From NCBI GenBank assembly GCA_019421925.1, contig JAHZEH010000001.1:515-9376 (forward strand): a DNA stretch of 8,862 nucleotides, given 5' to 3'. Shown piece by piece: positions 6,548 through 8,862 of this stretch; positions within the stretch are counted from its first letter, which is position 1, and the number at the start of each line of letters is the position of its first letter. Source of the DNA: Clostridia bacterium (lineage in GTDB: Bacteria > Bacillota > Clostridia > Christensenellales > CALWSW01). A program made the translations under genes and the position numbers. The notes beneath the pieces were generated by a model. It was not told the origin of the DNA. It was given only the letters and a program-made list of their open reading frames with translations, and made no database searches.

Positions 6548-7936
6548 TTACAAAGGATGGCCCACCTCATCCCCAACCCTTTTATGCGCAGTTTTCTGCT
6601 CATACATTCGGAAATCAGATTCTCTTAACTGTTCTGTAAAATTGCAATCCCCGCTGCGCCACGAGACCCCGAAAGAAACGCTGTATCCCTCTTTTTCAAC
6701 AAGACGCGTTGCTTCAGCGATCCTCCTGCCGAGCTCCTCCCGGGAAACCCCCGGGACGATTGCAACAAATTCATCGCCGCCAATACGATAGGCATTTTTC
6801 CCAAAAGCCGTTCCCACGCACTTTGCAATTGTTTTGATGAGCGTATCCCCTTGTATATGGCCGGCGGTATCATTGGTTCTTTTCAGGCCGTTTATATCAA
6901 AAAATACAATTCCCAATGTCTTTGGGGGCTGTTCCAAATATTTCTCCCTGATCTGATTAAATTTGCTCCGGTTATACAGACGGGTCAGGGAGTCTGTTTC
7001 GCTGAGTTTTATTGTTTTTGCGATGTTGTACAGGTTCCAGATATAAAATGCAAACAACGCAATCAATTCAAAACTTCCAACAGCAAACAAAATCCGTTGA
7101 ATTTCTATACGCCCGGCAAAAACAACGTCTTCCTGTGCAACGATCAGCAGCTGCCAATCAAATATTCCGGCGGGGGTGTAATACATATAGGACGTTTCGC
7201 CGTTTACCGCAGAAGCATAAGCGATGGTTCCGGTGTTCCCTGCTTTTACTTCTTCCCGCAGGTCCATCCCCTCGTACCCTTTTTTGACAGTTCGGGGTTT
7301 CATCTCATACATATTGCCCAGCGTATCGTGCCAGTTATCCAATAGAAACGACCCGTCCGAGCGGTCAACCAGACATCTGTAGGCTTCCCCTTGATAGACC
7401 TGCGTTTTAAAATACTCAGGCAGGGCGGTGCAGTCAATCACGCCTACCAGAAACGCCAACGTCTCTTCATCTTCTACAACCGGCACATAATAACGAATAA
7501 CAGGGCTTGCATCAACAATATCTTCTGTCCGGTCAGAGATATGCTCGCCGCTTTGGGCTATAGAAGAAAAATCCATGGATTGCGGAGCGTCTATCATATC
7601 GCCCGTCTGGAGGAGCACCGTATTATCCGCATAAAGAATATCAATCCTTTTAAACATTGTCATTTTATAAAAAGAATTGATATGCGCGAGAATATCCTCC
7701 GGCGAATGGATACGCTCTTCCTGCGTCATTGCGCCCGAGACAAGCCGGAGAATATTGATATTGTCCGATATTTTAATCTGGATCTCATTATTTACAGCGT
7801 CGGCCGAATCCTCCAGTATGTCCCAGCACATCTGCTCCTGGATATTCATGATTTTATGATAGACACCCAGGGATAAGGCCACAATAGCGACTGTTATTAA
7901 TACTAAAATCAGAATTCTTTTTAGGAAAACCTTCAT
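6548..7936 (-). CDS. Membrane-bound diguanylate cyclase with extracytoplasmic Cache-type sensor (GGDEF)
   Basis: This 462-residue protein probably makes cyclic di-GMP from two GTP in response to an external signal. Layout: membrane segment at about 7-25; an extracytoplasmic sensor of about 250 residues resembling a double Cache domain, with LYADNTVLLQTGD near 101-113 and FDWQLLIVAQED near 259-270; second membrane segment at about 283-303; and a GGDEF domain at about 310-455. Catalytic features are intact: FFDINGLK (345-352), ND (355-356), GH..GD near 359-364, and GGDEF (386-390). The product-inhibition RxxD motif normally just before GGDEF is absent; the matching residues read AFGK. The ATG at 7934-7936 has AGGGAG five bases upstream. 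The gene is markedly more AT-rich than its neighbours, especially in the sensor half, suggesting different ancestry. It is monocistronic, with its own promoter and terminator. The signal is unknown. Confidence 0.92.
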   Translation of the reverse strand: MKVFLKRILILVLITVAIVALSLGVYHKIMNIQEQMCWDILEDSADAVNNEIQIKISDNINILRLVSGAMTQEERIHSPEDILAHINSFYKMTMFKRIDILYADNTVLLQTGDMIDAPQSMDFSSIAQSGEHISDRTEDIVDASPVIRYYVPVVEDEETLAFLVGVIDCTALPEYFKTQVYQGEAYRCLVDRSDGSFLLDNWHDTLGNMYEMKPRTVKKGYEGMDLREEVKAGNTGTIAYASAVNGETSYMYYTPAGIFDWQLLIVAQEDVVFAGRIEIQRILFAVGSFELIALFAFYIWNLYNIAKTIKLSETDSLTRLYNRSKFNQIREKYLEQPPKTLGIVFFDINGLKRTNDTAGHIQGDTLIKTIAKCVGTAFGKNAYRIGGDEFVAIVPGVSREELGRRIAEATRLVEKEGYSVSFGVSWRSGDCNFTEQLRESDFRMYEQKTAHKRVGDEVGHPL

Positions 7937-8027
7937 AATAACTCCCTAATTCAGCCTCAAGAGAGCCCGTGCTACAGCAGTCCCATCATTTTCAGCAGAT
8001 TCTCAATCAACAGCTATGATTTTTCTA

Positions 8028-8055
8028 ATTATATTATTAACATGGATTTTATCAA
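8028..8055 (-). promoter_or_regulatory. Sigma-A type promoter of the GGDEF gene
   Basis: On the minus strand TTGATA (8055-8050) and a perfect TATAAT (8033-8028) are separated by 16 bases. The predicted start near 8021 leaves a leader of about 85 bases before the ATG. The leader shows no conserved cyclic di-GMP riboswitch core and no strong hairpin that I can see. Confidence 0.75.
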
Positions 8056-8119
8056 TCCCCGCTTTACAGCAGGGTTGCTGCCCACCGCTCCCCACAACCA
8101 AAAGCCCCGGTCAGGATAC

Positions 8120-8152
8120 AAAAAGGGGGCCGCCGGAATTCCGGCGGCCCCC
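8120..8152 (-). terminator. Intrinsic terminator of the FAD-dependent reductase gene
   Basis: Positions 8125-8152 are a perfect 28-base palindrome, GGGGGCCGCCGG and its complement around a central GAATTC. On the minus strand it is followed directly by TTTTT (8124-8120). It begins 21 bases after the stop codon, a textbook rho-independent terminator. Confidence 0.92.
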
Positions 8153-8173
8153 ATGAGTCTCTGAGCTCGGTCT

Positions 8174-8862
8174 TTATTCGGCATAGGCCGCGGCGTTCTG
8201 GCCCGCAATGCGGCCGAACACGATATTGACCGCGGCGGGGTTAGCGCCCCAGGTACCCTCGTTCGCGCACTCGCCCGCGGCGTACAGGCCGGGGATAGCA
8301 TTGCCGTCAGCCGTCAGAACTTGGGTGGCCTCATCGGTGCTGATGCCGCCGAAGGTGCCCTGCACGCGGCAGGTCATGGGGCAGGCATAGAACGGGCCCT
8401 CATCAAAGGTCATATTGAGCATGGCCCGGCCGAACTCCTCATCCGTTCCGTTCGCCACATAGCCCTTGTAGTTCTCGACGGTCTGTACCAGGTTCTCCTT
8501 GTTGATGCCCGTCTTGTCAGCCAGCTCCTCGATGGAATCGGCGGACACATACAGGCCCAGCTCGCCATACTTGCGCACGTCCTCGACGCCCTCGACAATG
8601 GAGTTGTCGAAGATAGCCCAGCCCGTGCCGCCCTGTTCGACCACTTTGAGACCCACGCCGTAAGCGCCCTGGTCGTTGACAAAGCGCTGGCCGTCGCCAT
8701 TGACGAAGATGGCCCCGGTGTTGAAGAGCGAACCCATGTAGTAGTAATAGCCGTTATCCGCGGTGGTATAGGTGAAGTTGACACGGATATAGTCCATGTT
8801 CTTGAGCTCCGCGCCTGCCGCCTGGGCCATCAGCTGGCCGTCGCCCGTGGCGCCCACCGTGC
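8174..8862 (-). CDS. FAD-dependent fumarate reductase/succinate dehydrogenase-like flavoprotein, C-terminal part
   Basis: The 5' end lies beyond the right edge; about 229 C-terminal codons are present and the frame is open to the edge. Visible features, counted from the V codon at 8857: TGDG at 4-7, GDGQRFVND near 54-62 (the family's capping-domain entry), a helical stretch ELADKTGINKENLV near 111-124, TFGGI at 168-172, and the FAD-contacting GLYAAGE at 190-196 followed by FGRIAGQNAA. This matches the C-terminal part of flavocytochrome c-type fumarate reductases and relatives that reduce other enoates. The usual catalytic His before T-x-G-G and the Arg of the later GANR motif are not present (QGTFGG and GANPA), so fumarate is doubtful as substrate. 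In Clostridia such proteins often carry an exported FMN-binding domain, which cannot be checked here. A strong terminator follows. Confidence 0.85.
   Translation of the reverse strand, partial: TVGATGDGQLMAQAAGAELKNMDYIRVNFTYTTADNGYYYYMGSLFNTGAIFVNGDGQRFVNDQGAYGVGLKVVEQGGTGWAIFDNSIVEGVEDVRKYGELGLYVSADSIEELADKTGINKENLVQTVENYKGYVANGTDEEFGRAMLNMTFDEGPFYACPMTCRVQGTFGGISTDEATQVLTADGNAIPGLYAAGECANEGTWGANPAAVNIVFGRIAGQNAAAYAE

Noticed and set aside
7937..8021. Possible cyclic di-GMP riboswitch in the leader of the GGDEF gene
   Set aside because: No conserved riboswitch core or paired stems could be recognised; the leader is short and unstructured by eye.
8046..8056. 11-base ATTGATAAAAT shared by the pfkB promoter (5429-5439) and the GGDEF promoter
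   Set aside because: It plays different parts in the two promoters (-10 region versus -35 region) and is AT-rich, so a common operator is not supported.
8063..8068. Single TTTACA on the plus strand upstream of the GGDEF promoter
   Set aside because: A lone half-site with no partner 11 bases away; expected by chance.
8029..8301. 90-codon minus-strand open frame over the terminator region
   Set aside because: It overlaps the real flavoprotein end in another frame, runs through the intrinsic terminator and lacks a ribosome site.

Overview
The window looks like chromosomal DNA from an anaerobic, high-GC member of the Clostridia, most likely a gut bacterium of the Oscillospiraceae type. This is an inference. 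It rests on hand-counted GC near 60% in most genes, AGGAGG-type ribosome binding sites, a lipoprotein PstS, Bacillus-type TTTACA Pho repeats, a Cache-GGDEF protein and a fumarate-reductase-like flavoprotein. No rRNA, tRNA, CRISPR array, transposase or phage gene was seen.

Positions 1-5273, minus strand, hold one phosphate operon read from right to left: pstS, pstC, pstA, pstB, phoU, phoB and the 5' end of phoR, which runs off the left edge. Gaps are tiny or overlapping, except for 97 bases between pstS and pstC that contain a strong stem-loop. Upstream of pstS lie four TTTACA-like half-sites in two pairs, which read as PhoB (PhoP) boxes. The operon therefore encodes the Pi uptake ABC transporter (PstSCAB), the PhoU brake, and the two-component system that probably switches on its own transcription.

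The most unusual feature is PstS itself. Its conserved blocks are all present but in circularly permuted order: the usual C-terminal half comes first, directly after the lipoprotein signal and linker, and the usual N-terminal half comes last.

Divergent from pstS, on the plus strand, is a single PfkB-family kinase (probable 1-phosphofructokinase) with a good sigma-A promoter. Positions 6368-6547 are a convergent intergenic region with two hairpins. A minus-strand Cache-GGDEF diguanylate cyclase (6548-7936) follows. It is clearly more AT-rich than its neighbours and has its own TTGATA/TATAAT promoter. At the right edge is the 3' end of a minus-strand FAD-dependent fumarate-reductase-like protein, ended by a classic palindromic terminator with a T run.
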